This document shows positions 6,550 to 7,094 of a DNA stretch of 7,094 nt, one piece after another. The position numbers were made by a program, and so were the translations under genes. This DNA is from Candidatus Heimdallarchaeota archaeon. Lineage in GTDB: Archaea > Asgardarchaeota > Heimdallarchaeia > JABLTI01. The notes under the pieces are model-generated. The model was given only the letters and a program-made list of their open reading frames with translations. It had not been told where the DNA came from and did not search any database. Positions within the stretch are counted from its first letter, which is position 1. Every line of letters starts with the position of its first letter. The DNA is taken from NCBI GenBank assembly GCA_030602675.1, contig JAUVZH010000131.1:1-7094 (forward strand). The letters are read 5' to 3'.

Positions 6550-6557
6550 TATATCTA
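6550..6557 (+). promoter_or_regulatory. TATA-like box of the THUMP gene
   Basis: TATATCTA, 25 nt before ATG 6583 and identical to the box before tnpB. It is embedded in an imperfect hairpin with arms AGTATA (6548-6553) and TATACT (6562-6567). GAGG at 6569-6572 could serve as a weak ribosome binding site. The box suggests this gene has its own promoter and is not simply read through from tnpB. Confidence 0.4.
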
Positions 6558-6582
6558 TAGTTATACTCGAGGAAGAGACTAG

Positions 6583-7062
6583 ATGGATATTAAAGAAGCA
6601 ATATCAACGAATGCCAAATTCATTCTTGTTGGTTGTGAAACAGTCAAAGAACGAGATGGAATGAGTGAATTCTGGCATATATTAGTGAAAATCTGTAAAA
6701 AGACACCTTTGGAAGTTTTTGAATTACCAATCAAGGGATTGTTTCTAATAGCAATTGATAATGATCTAGAAGAGATAATGAGTAAAATAAAAGATGTTAT
6801 TTCAGAGAATAAGTTTGAATTTATTGCATGCAGAAAATTTACACCACTTGATAGAATGATGGATAGTAATCTCGAGAGTTTGAAAGAAATTCTCCCTGAG
6901 ATACTAAAAAAAATACCTGAAACAGCCAAGTGGAGAATTGCAATCAATCGTAGACATACGGGAATAAAAAGAAATGAGATTATCAATGCTATCGCAAGCC
7001 ATCCTTCAGCACCAAAAGGAAAAGTTGATCTAAAGAACCCTGATTGGACTATACAAGTCTAA
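6583..7062 (+). CDS. Tan1-like THUMP-domain protein, apparently shortened at the C-terminus
   Basis: A 159-residue protein matching the Tan1 family pattern. Tan1 homologues bind tRNA through a THUMP domain; the yeast protein works with the Kre33/TmcA-type acetyltransferase to make N4-acetylcytidine in tRNA. Visible signatures are an N-terminal alpha/beta half (AKFILVGCE, then LPIKGLFLIAI at 48-58), the EFIACRKFTPLDRMM segment (79-93), and the THUMP core WRIAINRRHTGIKRNEII (117-134) followed by GKVDLKNPDWTIQV (146-159). Family members usually continue from this point with ~15-25 residues of a strand like VEIIGxxTGISVL. Here a TAA stop follows Val159 at once. The +2 frame just past the stop reads KFSGVS, reminiscent of that missing strand, so a frameshift near 7060 is possible. 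Start ATG 6583 is supported by the TATA-like box and GAGG upstream. It is probably a host housekeeping gene marking the edge of the accessory region. Confidence 0.75.
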   Translation: MDIKEAISTNAKFILVGCETVKERDGMSEFWHILVKICKKTPLEVFELPIKGLFLIAIDNDLEEIMSKIKDVISENKFEFIACRKFTPLDRMMDSNLESLKEILPEILKKIPETAKWRIAINRRHTGIKRNEIINAIASHPSAPKGKVDLKNPDWTIQV

Positions 7063-7094
7063 AGGATTCGGCCAGGAAGTTCAGCGGCGTATCA
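7063..7094. other. GC-rich window end after the THUMP stop
   Basis: The last 32 bases have 18 G or C, well above the neighbourhood. They may be the lost 3' end of the THUMP gene in another frame, the start of a different unit such as an RNA gene or inserted element, or a contig-end artefact. Too short to assign. Confidence 0.25.

Noticed and set aside
6579..6986. 135-codon minus-strand open frame
   Set aside because: It is Ile/Ser/Leu-rich antisense of the THUMP gene, which has clear family signatures on the plus strand.
1..7094. CRISPR array expected near a Cas1-like gene
   Set aside because: No regularly spaced direct repeats of 20-40 bases were found anywhere in the window.

Overview
The window comes from an AT-rich archaeon, roughly one-third GC by eye. 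The best domain-level clue is the right-hand gene, a Tan1-like THUMP protein, a family of archaea and eukaryotes. TATA-like boxes a fixed distance upstream of starts, a GTG/TTG start ambiguity, a large LAGLIDADG protein and an IS1341-type TnpB all fit an archaeon. An Asgard (Heimdallarchaeia-like) host is a guess from style, not shown by the sequence.

Layout, left to right. (1) Positions 1-2975, minus strand: one very long open frame of at least 991 codons that runs off the left edge. Its last ~270 visible residues read as a Cas1-family integrase, with a Cas1-like N-terminal beta domain, the start of the helical domain and a candidate catalytic Glu938. These are preceded by ~720 residues holding a helicase-like but Walker-A-less N-terminus, a winged-HTH-like stretch, a Cys cluster and a zinc ribbon. 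No cas2, other cas gene or CRISPR array is visible. (2) Positions 2976-3237: a gap with a TATA-like box for the Cas1-like gene and a compact GC-rich island (about 3136-3220) with nested hairpins and a T-tract, a candidate small structured RNA. (3) Positions 3238-4863, minus: a free-standing two-motif LAGLIDADG protein carrying an XRE-like HTH. (4) Positions 4864-5033: divergent control region. (5) Positions 5034-6503, plus: an IS605 OrfB/TnpB RNA-guided nuclease with a rearranged RuvC active site. Its last ~130 nt fold into hairpins as expected for an omega-RNA overlapping the 3' end of tnpB. (6) Positions 6583-7062, plus: a Tan1-like THUMP gene that stops before the family's usual C-terminal strand. 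The final 32 bases are GC-rich.

Three DNA-processing enzymes of mobile or defence ancestry (Cas1-like integrase, LAGLIDADG endonuclease, TnpB) lie next to one apparently chromosomal tRNA-modification gene. The likeliest reading is a mobile or integrated accessory region abutting host sequence. The most unusual item is the giant Cas1-family protein. Its catalytic His and acidic residues lie beyond the window, so activity cannot be judged here.
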